DNA of 64,000 nt from Desulfotruncus arcticus DSM 17038 (lineage in GTDB: Bacteria > Bacillota > Desulfotomaculia > Desulfotomaculales > Desulfallaceae), in the NCBI RefSeq assembly GCF_900113335.1, contig NZ_FOOX01000011.1:117792-181791 (forward strand), in the 5' to 3' direction. Below the pieces are notes generated by a model. The model saw nothing but the letters and a program-made list of their open reading frames with translations, ran no database searches and was not told where the DNA came from. Position numbers and translations under genes: made by a program. Shown piece after piece: positions 17,950 through 27,372 of this stretch; positions within the stretch are counted from its first letter, which is position 1, and every line of letters begins with the position of its first letter.

Positions 17950-19320
17950 CTAACATCTTCCAAAGTCATCTTCAAATCTGACAATATCATCTTCTTCCAG
18001 ATACTGGCCAATCTGAATTTCTATCACTTCTAATGAAATTGCACCGGGATTGACCAATCTATGCCTGGACCCGGCTTTTACAAAGGCGCTCTCGCCGTTT
18101 AATAAAAGATATTCCCTGTCATCCACGGTAACTCCGGCTGTCCCGCTGACCACTATCCAGTGTTCACTGCGGTGATAATGTAATTGATCGCTTAATTTTT
18201 TTCCCGGCAAAACAGTAATACGTTTTATTTTGTAAGAAGCCCCCTCCGCAAGTATTGTGTAGGAACCCCAGGGTCTGTAAGCGGTTAAATGAACATCTGC
18301 TCTGGGATCATGGCTTTCCGATAATTTTTTTACTATCTCCCTTACCCGGTGGGAATGATTTTTTTTACATATTAAAAGAGCATTTTCTTGATCAATGACA
18401 ATTAAGTTATCAACACCTATTAAAGCAACAACTTTGTCTCTATCCGCATACAATAGGTTATCCTGCGCGTCAATTGCAATCTCTTGGCCAAATCCAATAT
18501 TATCCTCACCATCACCAATAAATTCTTCATAAAAATTATCAAAACTACCCAGATCGTTCCATTTAATGTCCAGAGGGATAACGGCAACCCGGCGGGATTT
18601 TTCCATAATGCCCTTATCCACCGAGATGCTCGGCGTCATTTGATAAACTTTATTAATATCACCGGCTTCAAAAGCCTCATAAACTTCCTGGTTACATTGA
18701 CGCACCTCCTCCATAAAAATATCCGACCTGAACATAAATATGCCGCTATTCCAGAAATAACCTTTGTTAATATAATCTAACGCTGCCTGAAGATCGGGTT
18801 TTTCAATGAATTCATCAACCTGATAACCAGTTATTAAGGATGCTTTTGGTTTAATATATCCATAACCCGTATCTGGCTTATACGGCTTAACACCATAGGT
18901 TATGATATATTTGTCAGTTAATTGTTTACCTTGATTAATACTACGGGTAAACTCTTGCAGATTATTTATTAAATGGTCGGAGGGAAAAACCGCTATAATA
19001 TCCTCTCCTAGTTTTCGTATTTCTTTTACTCCGTAACATATGGCCGGCAAAGTATTTTTGCCTGTTGGCTCAATTAAAATTTGTTTTTCATTTAAGCAAT
19101 AACCAATTTCTTTAATTTGATTTAATATCAGAAATTTATACCTGCTAGTAGTTACTATAAAAATTGTCTCAACAGTTGTTAAGTTTAAACATCTTTCAAA
19201 TGTCAATTGAAAAAATGATTTATCCATATTTTTTAATTTTATAAACTGTTTGGGGAAATTTGTTCTGCTAAGAGGCCATAATCTAGTACCAATGCCTCCT
19301 GCCAAAATGATAGCTTTCAC
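17950..19320 (-). CDS. manC: Mannose-1-phosphate guanylyltransferase / mannose-6-phosphate isomerase
   Basis: 456 aa bifunctional-type enzyme. The N-terminal nucleotidyltransferase begins MKAIILAGGIGTRLWPLSR and has FPKQF, FPSDHLI and WNSGIFMF. The C-terminal ~110 residues form a cupin with RPWGSYTIL, QLHYHRSEHWIVVSGTA and the metal-binding histidine cluster of type II phosphomannose isomerases. It makes GDP-mannose from mannose-1-phosphate and GTP and may also isomerise fructose-6-phosphate. It heads the GDP-sugar part of the cluster. Confidence 0.93.
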   Translation of the reverse strand: MKAIILAGGIGTRLWPLSRTNFPKQFIKLKNMDKSFFQLTFERCLNLTTVETIFIVTTSRYKFLILNQIKEIGYCLNEKQILIEPTGKNTLPAICYGVKEIRKLGEDIIAVFPSDHLINNLQEFTRSINQGKQLTDKYIITYGVKPYKPDTGYGYIKPKASLITGYQVDEFIEKPDLQAALDYINKGYFWNSGIFMFRSDIFMEEVRQCNQEVYEAFEAGDINKVYQMTPSISVDKGIMEKSRRVAVIPLDIKWNDLGSFDNFYEEFIGDGEDNIGFGQEIAIDAQDNLLYADRDKVVALIGVDNLIVIDQENALLICKKNHSHRVREIVKKLSESHDPRADVHLTAYRPWGSYTILAEGASYKIKRITVLPGKKLSDQLHYHRSEHWIVVSGTAGVTVDDREYLLLNGESAFVKAGSRHRLVNPGAISLEVIEIQIGQYLEEDDIVRFEDDFGRC

Positions 19321-19478
19321 TTTTTAACTCCCTTTTTAAAACAATAAACAGATATCCTTGTATAACATCATATGCATTTTTCTAAAAAATGACACTTTAG
19401 AAAAAAATAGAGACAGGTAAAAAACCTCTCTCCAGTAACTTCATTTTAAATTTATTTATTGCTATTAAATTTGGTATG

Positions 19479-20423
19479 TTATTTTATTACTCTGCCAATA
19501 ACAGTTATCCTGCCCGTCATTTTAAACCAGGACATCATGGCCGCAATTGGAAAACTCAACTTATTAAATACATTTAAATGGTAAATATTTCTTAAACTCT
19601 TGGTTAACATATTTTGACCATATTGTTTCTCAATGGTTAAGGCCATACTGGCAGGAATATTACTGATATTTTTTTGGTAATAAATTTTTTCCAACTTTAA
19701 ACCGCTTCTGGTGAATAATTGTCCGATCGAGCTGCTGGTAAAATGAGAAAAATGCCTGGGTACCTCCAGGGCAAACCAATTGGGACCAAACAGCCTAAAT
19801 TCCCAACTTCCTATATTAGGCACACTAAAGGCCACTTGACCTCCCGCTTTGGTAATGCGCCCAACTTCTTGAAGTGTCTCCAGCGGATCAGGCAAATGCT
19901 CCAATACCATCCACCCGGTCGCCAGATCAAAAAAATCATCCGGAAAGCGCGCACTTTCAAGTATACCATGATGAATATTCAATCCCAGAAACTCTCTACC
20001 GTATTTTACAGGTTCATCTGCAATTTCAACCCCATAGACTTCCCAGCCCTTAGCGCGGGCTTGATCCAGAAAACCTCCGTAAGAACAACCTATTTCCAAT
20101 AAACGGGCGTCCGGGCTCCCTGGTGGCGGCAAATAATGGCTTCTTATATCAAATAAAGACTTAATTATCGCCTTTATTTTGCCGTTTCTGCTTCCTTCGT
20201 AACCAGCGTGCTGATGAGGCGCATAAGTTTTGGGGTAATAGAAACTGATTGCTTCAGGTTTAGGACGGGGATTTAAATAGATTAATCCACAGTCCGTACA
20301 TTGCACAATATTAAACTCACCGGGCAAACCATACCAGCAATCTCTGACGGGCATTAATAGTTTAGATTGCCCGCTTCCACATATATAGCATTTTTCAACC
20401 CGTTCTAACAATTGAATAGTCAT
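19479..20423 (-). CDS. Zinc-ribbon class I methyltransferase
   Basis: 314 aa. N-terminal zinc-binding pairs CYICGSG and CTDCGLIYLNPRP precede a methyltransferase core (LLEIGCSYGGFLDQARAKGW, YGVEIA, GWMVLEHLPDPLETL). FSVPNIGSWEFRLFG continues the fold. Such proteins typically methylate sugars or lipid-linked glycans; this one sits between manC and a GT4 gene. Its ATG abuts the upstream gene's stop codon. It is a paralog in architecture of the gene at 13639-14445 but longer. Confidence 0.83.
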   Translation of the reverse strand: MTIQLLERVEKCYICGSGQSKLLMPVRDCWYGLPGEFNIVQCTDCGLIYLNPRPKPEAISFYYPKTYAPHQHAGYEGSRNGKIKAIIKSLFDIRSHYLPPPGSPDARLLEIGCSYGGFLDQARAKGWEVYGVEIADEPVKYGREFLGLNIHHGILESARFPDDFFDLATGWMVLEHLPDPLETLQEVGRITKAGGQVAFSVPNIGSWEFRLFGPNWFALEVPRHFSHFTSSSIGQLFTRSGLKLEKIYYQKNISNIPASMALTIEKQYGQNMLTKSLRNIYHLNVFNKLSFPIAAMMSWFKMTGRITVIGRVIK

Positions 20424-21503
20424 TTATTTCATCCCTAATATTTCAATCAACTTATTCACGTTTACAGCAATTGAATATTCGTTTTCAACAGTTTTGCGTG
20501 CCTGCTGCAGCATATCCAGATGAGCAGCAGGTGATTTGATTATTTTTTCAATTTTGGCTACCCATTCTTTGGTGTCTTTTGCCAGATAACCATTGATACC
20601 GTCCACAATAATTTTGTTGTTAACCCCTACCGGTGAGGCCACTGCCGGAACACCCGCCGCCATATATTGCAATAGCTTTAATCCACATTTACCACGGGTC
20701 CACGGATCATCGGAAAGCGGCATGACCCCAATATCCAGCGAACTGATATCCTCCACTTCGCTTTCCAAAGACCAGCGCCAATATTCAACTTTTACCCCCG
20801 GGCACTCAAAAGACCCGCCACCTATAACTCTGAAAATAATTTCCCTTTGCGCAGCGATTTCTTGTAAAACAGGAACTATAACATTTAAGTACGGTGTAGT
20901 ACTGGGTGTACCGATCCAACCAATGACAACCGGGATACTTTTCTTGCCCTGCAACATTCGCACAGGATATTTGGCCAGATCAATCGAGGTAGGCACTACA
21001 TAAACTCGTTGATTATACTTACGCGCGAACTGACCAAGATAGTCGTTGCCCGCCACAACACTGTCGCATAGACTGATGATCTTCCGCACTCGCCCGTTGT
21101 AGGTTAATTTTTCAAATAATGTTTTGGCCCGCACTTCTGACACAGTATAAATGGCATCATCGAAATCAAAGATAACTCTTCTTTTTAACCATTTGCCCAA
21201 TTTGCACAGCAATATTTCAGGTAACGGGTAAACGTGGGGCAATACCAGTTTTTGAATAAATATCACATCATAAAACGGCACTCTAAAAAGAGCAACCATC
21301 CTGGATAGAGCTGATAAGACAAAATAAATAATTTTATGCAAGCTTCCTTTGGCCGGCGAAAATTTGCCATAAAGAAAAGGGGTTAAGGCACTGTGCGTGC
21401 CGGCATCAATATTTTTTTGTTTCAGGAGCGGTATATACTGGTAAACTCTGTACCTTGCCGATGGTCCATTGATGGGGGTATTGGTTAAAAATAAGACTTT
21501 CAC
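20424..21503 (-). CDS. Family 4 glycosyltransferase
   Basis: 359 aa, GT-B fold. The N-terminus MKVLFLTNTPINGPSARYRV resembles glycosyltransferases that bind a lipid acceptor. A VIFDFDDAIY segment precedes the linker, and the donor domain has VIGWIGTPSTTPYL, GVMPLSDDPWTRGKCGLKLL, then QYMAAGVPAVASPVGVN. Only the C-terminal glutamate motif is unusual (GKCGLK instead of EGFGL). It stands 12 bp from rfbB and is likely in the same transcript. Confidence 0.85.
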   Translation of the reverse strand: MKVLFLTNTPINGPSARYRVYQYIPLLKQKNIDAGTHSALTPFLYGKFSPAKGSLHKIIYFVLSALSRMVALFRVPFYDVIFIQKLVLPHVYPLPEILLCKLGKWLKRRVIFDFDDAIYTVSEVRAKTLFEKLTYNGRVRKIISLCDSVVAGNDYLGQFARKYNQRVYVVPTSIDLAKYPVRMLQGKKSIPVVIGWIGTPSTTPYLNVIVPVLQEIAAQREIIFRVIGGGSFECPGVKVEYWRWSLESEVEDISSLDIGVMPLSDDPWTRGKCGLKLLQYMAAGVPAVASPVGVNNKIIVDGINGYLAKDTKEWVAKIEKIIKSPAAHLDMLQQARKTVENEYSIAVNVNKLIEILGMK

Positions 21504-21515
21504 CGCTTACTCCCC

Positions 21516-22523
21516 CTAAACCCGGCCATACCATTTATTGTAATAATCCTGATAGACACCTGTTTTAATCCGCTTCCACCAATCCGGCTGCTTTAAATAC
21601 CAGTTAACCGTAACCATTAAAGCATCCTCAAAAGAATATGCGGTCTGCCAACCCAGTTCCCGGGTCATTTTAGCACTGTCTATAGCATACCGTTGATCAT
21701 GCCCGGGCCGGTCTTTTACGAATTGAATGAGTGTATCCGGCTTACCCAGCAAGTACAAAATTTTTTTTACCAATTCCAGATTACTCAGTTCATTATTACC
21801 TCCAATATTATACACCTCACCACCCAGCCCTTTTAAAATTACCGTTTCCAAAGCCCGACAGTGATCGTTTACGTAAATCCAGTCCCGCACATTTAAACCA
21901 TCACCGTAAACAGGAATCGCTTTACCTTCAACTGCATTGGTTATTATCAGTGGTATAAACTTTTCCGGAAACTGATACGGGCCGAAATTATTTGAACACC
22001 GGGTAACCGTTACCGGCAGGTTATAAGTCTCGTAATAAGACCGGCATATGAGATCGGCCGAAGCTTTGCTGGCCGAGTACGGGCTATTGGGACAAAGGGG
22101 TGATTCCTCGCTAAATTTACCTTCAGACTCCAAAGAACCATAGACTTCATCAGTGGATACCTGAATAAATTTTTTTATCCCATAACTCCTTGCCAATTCC
22201 AATAAAACGTAGGTGCCTGCAATATTGGTTTTTATGAATGGTTCGGCATCTTGGATACTGCGGTCGACATGTGACTCCGCGGCAAAATTAATTAAAACAT
22301 CGATGCCCCGTTGAAAAAAAGGCTCCATAAAGCTTTTATCCGCTATATCACCACGGTAGAAAGTATACTTAGCCTGTTCATTTAAATCCATTAAGTTTTC
22401 TAAATTTCCCGCGTAAGTCAGCTTATCAACGTTGATGACTTCCCAAACCGGTTGCTCTGCAACAATGTGCTTGATAAAATTTGTACCGATAAAGCCGGCG
22501 CCACCGGTTACTAGTATTTTCAT
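21516..22523 (-). CDS. rfbB: dTDP-glucose 4,6-dehydratase
   Basis: 335 aa. Second step of dTDP-L-rhamnose synthesis: dTDP-glucose to dTDP-4-keto-6-deoxyglucose. Motifs: VTGGAGFIGTNFI, NFAAESHVDRSI, VSTDEVYG (catalytic Thr-Asp-Glu), YSASKASAD (YxxxK) and RCSNNFGPYQFPEKFIP. It overlaps rfbD by 4 bp. The order rfbA-rfbC-rfbD-rfbB in transcription direction is complete here. Confidence 0.95.
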   Translation of the reverse strand: MKILVTGGAGFIGTNFIKHIVAEQPVWEVINVDKLTYAGNLENLMDLNEQAKYTFYRGDIADKSFMEPFFQRGIDVLINFAAESHVDRSIQDAEPFIKTNIAGTYVLLELARSYGIKKFIQVSTDEVYGSLESEGKFSEESPLCPNSPYSASKASADLICRSYYETYNLPVTVTRCSNNFGPYQFPEKFIPLIITNAVEGKAIPVYGDGLNVRDWIYVNDHCRALETVILKGLGGEVYNIGGNNELSNLELVKKILYLLGKPDTLIQFVKDRPGHDQRYAIDSAKMTRELGWQTAYSFEDALMVTVNWYLKQPDWWKRIKTGVYQDYYNKWYGRV

Positions 22524-23374
22524 AACTTTAACTTCCCCCTTTTAGCCAGGTACCGGGATAAAGCATCATCCCACCCCGGCAACAGGCAGCCTGTTGTTTC
22601 TTTTAAGGGAAAAGGATCTAATACCGAAAAGCCGGGCCTTGGGGCCGGGCGATTCATTTCTTTGGTTTTACATGCGACTAATTTAATTGAGCTATTGCAT
22701 TTTTTAAATATACTTTCAGCCAAACCAAACCAGGTGCTATAGTTTTGATTGGTAATATGGTAGGTGCCATAACAACCGGTTGCTACCAGATCAGCTGCCG
22801 CCCGGGCCAAATCCTCTGTGAAAGTGGGACAGCCAAACTGGTCGTCGACAACTTTAATATCCCTTTTACTTTGCCCCAGCCGCAGCATCGTGTCCACAAA
22901 GTTTTTTCCATGCAAACCAAATAGCCAACTGGTTCTAATTAAATAAAATGACTTTAAAATTTCCCGAACCGCATTTTCGCCCCACAGCTTGCTGGCGCCG
23001 TAAACATTTAAAGGATTGGCCGGGTCATAAACTCCATACGGACGGTTTTGGCTGCCGTCAAAAACATAGTCCGTACTGATTTGTACCAATACGGCCTTGT
23101 TTTTTTGGCAGGCCAGGGCTAAATTACGGGGACCCAGCCCGTTAATTAAATAAGCCTTTTGCGGTTCAGCCTCAGCTCTGTCCACATCTGTGTAAGCGGC
23201 GCAATTTACCACAATGGCCGGCTGATAATGGTCAATTGCTTGCTGGACCTGTTCTAAATTGGTTATATCCAGATTTAAGTGATCTTTAGCAATTACTTGG
23301 CGTTGGCGGGACCGGAATTCAGCAACCACATCCTGACCCAACATACCCGCCGCACCGGTTACTAATACTGTCAC
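22520..23374 (-). CDS. rfbD: dTDP-4-dehydrorhamnose reductase
   Basis: 284 aa. Final reduction to dTDP-L-rhamnose using NADPH. Visible are VTGAAGMLGQDVV, NCAAYTDVDRAE, ISTDYVFDG, YGASKLWGE (YxxxK) and RTSWLFGLHGKNFV, the standard RmlD set. Translation is probably coupled with both neighbours through 4-bp overlaps on each side. Confidence 0.94.
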   Translation of the reverse strand: MTVLVTGAAGMLGQDVVAEFRSRQRQVIAKDHLNLDITNLEQVQQAIDHYQPAIVVNCAAYTDVDRAEAEPQKAYLINGLGPRNLALACQKNKAVLVQISTDYVFDGSQNRPYGVYDPANPLNVYGASKLWGENAVREILKSFYLIRTSWLFGLHGKNFVDTMLRLGQSKRDIKVVDDQFGCPTFTEDLARAAADLVATGCYGTYHITNQNYSTWFGLAESIFKKCNSSIKLVACKTKEMNRPAPRPGFSVLDPFPLKETTGCLLPGWDDALSRYLAKRGKLKL

Positions 23375-23832
23375 CTGTGCAATACCTCCCAGGAATAGGG
23401 AATAGACGGATCGTTATAAGGCAGCCTGTATTCATCCGGCTGCTGATAGTTATAAACTTCGGTAGGTACATTGACTATTAATATTGCTTCGCTGCCCTCA
23501 GCGGTAAAGCCGTGATATACTTCGGGAGGAATTTTTAGCAGCACGGGATTAAGATATCCCATGTGAAATACATTTACCTCGCCAAAGGTTGAACTGTTTT
23601 TACGCGCATCATACAGTACCACCCGGGCCATGCCGCTGACACAAACGAAATGGTCCCACTGCCGCTGATGATAATGCCAGGCCTTAATTACTCCCGGATA
23701 AGCCGCAGTGACATAAGCCTGCCCAAAGGTCATGAACTCAGGCCAATCCCGGCGCAGCATTTCCATAAGATAACCACGCTCATCAGGTATCACCTTTAAC
23801 TTTTTAACAATTACCCCGTCAATTAAATTCAT
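23371..23832 (-). CDS. rfbC: dTDP-4-dehydrorhamnose 3,5-epimerase-like protein
   Basis: About 153 aa, cupin fold. It contains PDERGYLMEMLR, KAWHYHQRQWDHFVCVSG (catalytic-type histidine) and KIPPEVYHGF. It is shorter (~153 versus ~180 aa) and closer to the FdtA/compact RmlC type than to classical RfbC. In this position, between rfbA and rfbD, it should supply the 3,5-epimerisation step. The start is uncertain: a TTG at 23841 and the ATG at 23832 both lie near a GGGGG ribosome site. Confidence 0.8.
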   Translation of the reverse strand: MNLIDGVIVKKLKVIPDERGYLMEMLRRDWPEFMTFGQAYVTAAYPGVIKAWHYHQRQWDHFVCVSGMARVVLYDARKNSSTFGEVNVFHMGYLNPVLLKIPPEVYHGFTAEGSEAILIVNVPTEVYNYQQPDEYRLPYNDPSIPYSWEVLHR

Positions 23833-23859
23833 ACCAGCCAACAGCCCCCTTCGCGAAAG

Positions 23860-24927
23860 TCAGACCATAACTTGCGAATCATCTCCCACAAAAAGGCGTA
23901 TGGCCTGCCTTTGTGTACTGCCTTTTTGTACATGAGTGTTATAACCGATTAAACTGTCTTCAATCCGATCCACATGATAAAGATGGCAATTTTCCAAAAT
24001 TACAGAATGCTCAACCCCAATTTTTTCAAAGCAACAGTTTTTGCCGATAGTGGTAAAAGGGCCAATAAAGGAATCTTTAATTATTACACCTTCATCTATG
24101 CATACCGGGCCGCGCACAGTGCTGTTAATGATTTTACTGTTTAATCCGACTTCAACCCGCCCAATGATTTTACTCGTTTGATCAACATAACCTTTATTGA
24201 TACTGCGCATATATTCGTCCAATACCACCCGGTTGGCTTCCAAAATGTCATCTTTTTTACCGGTGTCCAGCCACCATCCCTCCTGGCGACGGGCTTCTAC
24301 CCGGTATCCCAAATCAATTACCTTTTGTATAGCATCGGTTATTTCCAGTTCACCTCTCCAGGAAGGGCTAATTTGATCGATAGCCGTAAAAATACTGGAT
24401 TTAAACAAATAAATGCCAATTAAAGCCAGGTTGGAGGGTGGTTGGGGGGGTTTTTCAATCAGCCTGACAATTTGGTCGCCCTCACCCAGTACGGCTATGC
24501 CAAATTGTTGGGGATTTTCAACTTCTTTCAGCTGAATGATTGCTTCGCTGTCCGATTGCTCAAAACTGTCCACCAGGTGTTTAACACCACCCTGAATTAA
24601 GTTATCCCCCAGGAACATTAGAAAAGGCTCCCGCCCTAAAAAACCCCGGGCCGTTTTAACCGCATGGGCCAGCCCCAGAGGCTCTTGCTGAATAATATAA
24701 GTAATTTGGCAACCCCAGCGCTCACCGTCACCTACTACCGCACGCACTCTCTCCCCCGTTTCAGGAGAAATAATTACTCCGATATCGGTTATTCCGGCCC
24801 CTAATATCTGTTCGATGACAAAATAGATAATGGGCTTATTGGCTATCGGTATCAGCTGCTTTGCCGTGGTATGCGTAAGAGGCCGCAGGCGTGTTCCTTT
24901 TCCCCCGGATAATATAAGTGCCTTCAC
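23860..24927 (-). CDS. rfbA: Glucose-1-phosphate thymidylyltransferase, long form
   Basis: 355 aa. Makes dTDP-glucose from glucose-1-phosphate and dTTP. The N-terminal domain has [31 protein letters not shown] and [11 protein letters not shown]. The C-terminal ~100 residues read as a left-handed beta-helix ([17 protein letters not shown] and similar), the long RmlA form shared with StrD-like enzymes rather than the ~290-aa enterobacterial type. It overlaps the upstream GT4 gene by 4 bp. Confidence 0.92.
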   Translation of the reverse strand: MKALILSGGKGTRLRPLTHTTAKQLIPIANKPIIYFVIEQILGAGITDIGVIISPETGERVRAVVGDGERWGCQITYIIQQEPLGLAHAVKTARGFLGREPFLMFLGDNLIQGGVKHLVDSFEQSDSEAIIQLKEVENPQQFGIAVLGEGDQIVRLIEKPPQPPSNLALIGIYLFKSSIFTAIDQISPSWRGELEITDAIQKVIDLGYRVEARRQEGWWLDTGKKDDILEANRVVLDEYMRSINKGYVDQTSKIIGRVEVGLNSKIINSTVRGPVCIDEGVIIKDSFIGPFTTIGKNCCFEKIGVEHSVILENCHLYHVDRIEDSLIGYNTHVQKGSTQRQAIRLFVGDDSQVMV

Positions 24928-26024
24928 CGGCTCACCTCCTTGCCTTCCTGGTAAACCTCTTGCCAGACCCTGATCGTCTCCTCAGCCTGGCGAGTTAAAG
25001 TGAAATTATTACAAATTACTTCCCGGCCTTTTAGAGCCATGCTTTTTTGCAATTGAGAATTTAAAATAACTTTTTTAATAGCCCGGGATAATTCTGCCGG
25101 GTTGCCGGGTTCAACCATTAGTCCATTATATTCATCTTCGATAACTTCCGGTACACCTCCAACATTAGTGGCAATCACGCACCTGCCGGCCATCATCGCC
25201 TCCAGCAGGGCATTGGGGAACCCTTCCGTATAAGAGGGCAGAACAAATAAATCCAATTGATAAAGCAGTTCTGTCACATTCTCGACCAGTCCCAATAAAT
25301 AAACCTGCTCCGTCAATCCCAGGTTATGAATTTGCTCCGTCAGTGCTTTTCTCAACGCGCCATCGCCAACTATTAAATATTTAAAAATAATTTCCCCGCC
25401 CAATTCGGATTTAACTTGTGCCAATGCTTTAAGCATTACATCATAGCCCTTTTCAGGTCTTAAATTAGCCACGGTCCCTATTGTAAAATATTTCTTTGCT
25501 ATTAAAGGCGGCGGGGCCTTTAGCTCAGGTACCCCGTTATGAATTACGGCAATCCAGGTAGGATAAGCGCCAAATATTTGCAACAGTGTATTTTTCCCGG
25601 CGCAGGAATTGGCTACATAACAATTAACCAATTTTTTGGTTAGCCGTTCATACAAAGGTCTTAATCCAATAAAGTGCCCGGCTCCCACAATGCCCACCAC
25701 AACTTTAACCCTCATTGGCCTGGCGATAAAACGGCAGAGCATACTTGCAGTAAAGCCATAAACCTGAATCAAATCAGTTTGAGTTTTAACTATTATAAGG
25801 AAAAACCGCCAGGCTACTGCGATAAAATTCAACTTGCTGGGCCATAAACCAAGAGAGTGGCAATTAACCCCGTTATTACAGCACCATTGAGTAACGTATC
25901 CCCCGCAATCAAGTACCAAGACCACAATTTTCAAACCGCGTTCCTGTAAATACGGCAACAGCCTGATGGTGTTTAATTCCCTCCCCCCCCTTCCGGAAGA
26001 AGACAAGAAAATTAAGACACCCAA
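24924..26024 (-). CDS. Family 4 glycosyltransferase
   Basis: About 366 aa. A TTG at 26024 with GAGGAG 8 nt upstream is preferred; an in-frame GTG at 26033 sits inside the ribosome site. GT-B motifs are [18 protein letters not shown] at the start, [20 protein letters not shown], and [33 protein letters not shown]. It probably extends the lipid-linked repeat. A run of G residues near the start (GRGGRE) is a family feature of acceptor recognition. Donor unknown. Confidence 0.88.
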   Translation of the reverse strand: MGVLIFLSSSGRGGRELNTIRLLPYLQERGLKIVVLVLDCGGYVTQWCCNNGVNCHSLGLWPSKLNFIAVAWRFFLIIVKTQTDLIQVYGFTASMLCRFIARPMRVKVVVGIVGAGHFIGLRPLYERLTKKLVNCYVANSCAGKNTLLQIFGAYPTWIAVIHNGVPELKAPPPLIAKKYFTIGTVANLRPEKGYDVMLKALAQVKSELGGEIIFKYLIVGDGALRKALTEQIHNLGLTEQVYLLGLVENVTELLYQLDLFVLPSYTEGFPNALLEAMMAGRCVIATNVGGVPEVIEDEYNGLMVEPGNPAELSRAIKKVILNSQLQKSMALKGREVICNNFTLTRQAEETIRVWQEVYQEGKEVSR

Positions 26025-26025
26025 A

Positions 26026-27324
26026 TTAATCACTCCTCGTTAATTGTGCTTCTTGCTGCTGTTTTTGGCCCCACAAACCATGACTGATAAATATAAACAG
26101 GATCGACAGCACCTGAAACCGAACTCGGTAAATGCCACCCATATTCGACCCGCCAAGGGCGTAGATTAAAGTAAAACATGAAATAAGAATCAACAGAAAT
26201 AAACACTCGCCCCGCCTATGCCGCCACAATCTGTAAATGCCCGGCCATACAGACAGATATAAAATATACAGCATAAACATTTCAGGCATACTAATAATTT
26301 TTAATAGCCCTCCTGATTGCCATGGCAGCGGCCCGAAAGCAAAGTAAAACAACCCCAGCGGCAGATACATCAAGGCTTTTACAGGTGAACTAAAGTCAAC
26401 CTCTTGTGAGTAGGCTGAATCGCCTGTCGCTCCCGCATTATGCTGTTCCCCTATAGTTTCCAGGCTCTGACTGGCTAGATAGTCTTTTCCTAAAAACCCA
26501 TAGCCCATTTGCAGCAGGGAAACACCCACAACCAAAACCAATAACAGCGTATAAATAATTCTTTTATTCCAGTTAAAATTAACTGCTGAAAAAATATAGG
26601 TAAGCGCCATAACAACGCCCAGTAATATGCCCACATAAAACCGTAAAGTAACCAGGGGCAACAGGGCCAAAGCTATGGCAAATAATTTAGTAAAGTGAAA
26701 TTCCTGAATTATTTCTATAATTTTTTTTACAATATAGGTAATTAGAAAAACACAGAGGCTTTCTTTTAAATTAAGTGCCGACCATACAACAAAGGAAGGG
26801 AAAAAAGCCGTTAACGCAAAAGTATACCTGGCTGCTCTTCTACCGCTTAAATTAAGGGAAATAAAATAGAGGTTCAGCGCTGCTCCAATAGCTATAATAC
26901 TGTTTATCAAACGAACAACATCAGGGTAATAACCGGTGGCATAAAAAATAAAAGCATTATAATAATAATATCCATAATTAGCCTTGCCGATGATATACTG
27001 ATCGCCGGCATGCCAGGTTTGAACGATTTCATTGCCTATACGCGCATAAGTTATGCCATCGGCCTTTAAAAATGGATTATCAAATGCCTGGGTGGCGATG
27101 ATAAAAACAACTCTTAATAACAAGGCGCCCAGAGCCAAGGTCCAGATTATCGAGCGGTCCTCAATGTGAATACGGTAACCACCGGCTAAAAAGAACACTG
27201 CCACAGCTGTAAGTGCCACTACTGAAAAAATAACCATTTTGTCATACACCAAAAGTCCGGCCAGTATAGCCAAAGCCAAAAACAGAGCCAGTTCAAGGCC
27301 ACGATTTTTTAAGCCTTCTTTCAT
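26026..27324 (-). CDS. Polytopic membrane protein, GT39-like or Wzy-like
   Basis: About 432 aa with around 11 hydrophobic segments. An early extracytoplasmic loop reads NPFLKADGITYARIG, resembling the acidic first loop of GT39/ArnT-type mannosyltransferases; a later segment FFPSFVVWSALNLKESL is typical of EpsG or O-antigen-ligase-like proteins. It is therefore the best candidate in this cluster for polymerase or membrane glycosyltransferase. The ATG at 27324 is preferred over a GTG at 27339. Assignment to one family is not secure. Confidence 0.65.
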   Translation of the reverse strand: MKEGLKNRGLELALFLALAILAGLLVYDKMVIFSVVALTAVAVFFLAGGYRIHIEDRSIIWTLALGALLLRVVFIIATQAFDNPFLKADGITYARIGNEIVQTWHAGDQYIIGKANYGYYYYNAFIFYATGYYPDVVRLINSIIAIGAALNLYFISLNLSGRRAARYTFALTAFFPSFVVWSALNLKESLCVFLITYIVKKIIEIIQEFHFTKLFAIALALLPLVTLRFYVGILLGVVMALTYIFSAVNFNWNKRIIYTLLLVLVVGVSLLQMGYGFLGKDYLASQSLETIGEQHNAGATGDSAYSQEVDFSSPVKALMYLPLGLFYFAFGPLPWQSGGLLKIISMPEMFMLYILYLSVWPGIYRLWRHRRGECLFLLILISCFTLIYALGGSNMGGIYRVRFQVLSILFIFISHGLWGQKQQQEAQLTRSD

Positions 27325-27372
27325 CAGGTTACAGACCACCTTCTCGTTAATTACCGGAATAAAAGGAAGGGT

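Noticed and set aside
19379..19405. Inverted repeat TTTCTA/TAGAAA upstream of manC
   Set aside because: Six-base arms around an AT-rich loop are expected by chance in this sequence, and no T-tract follows.
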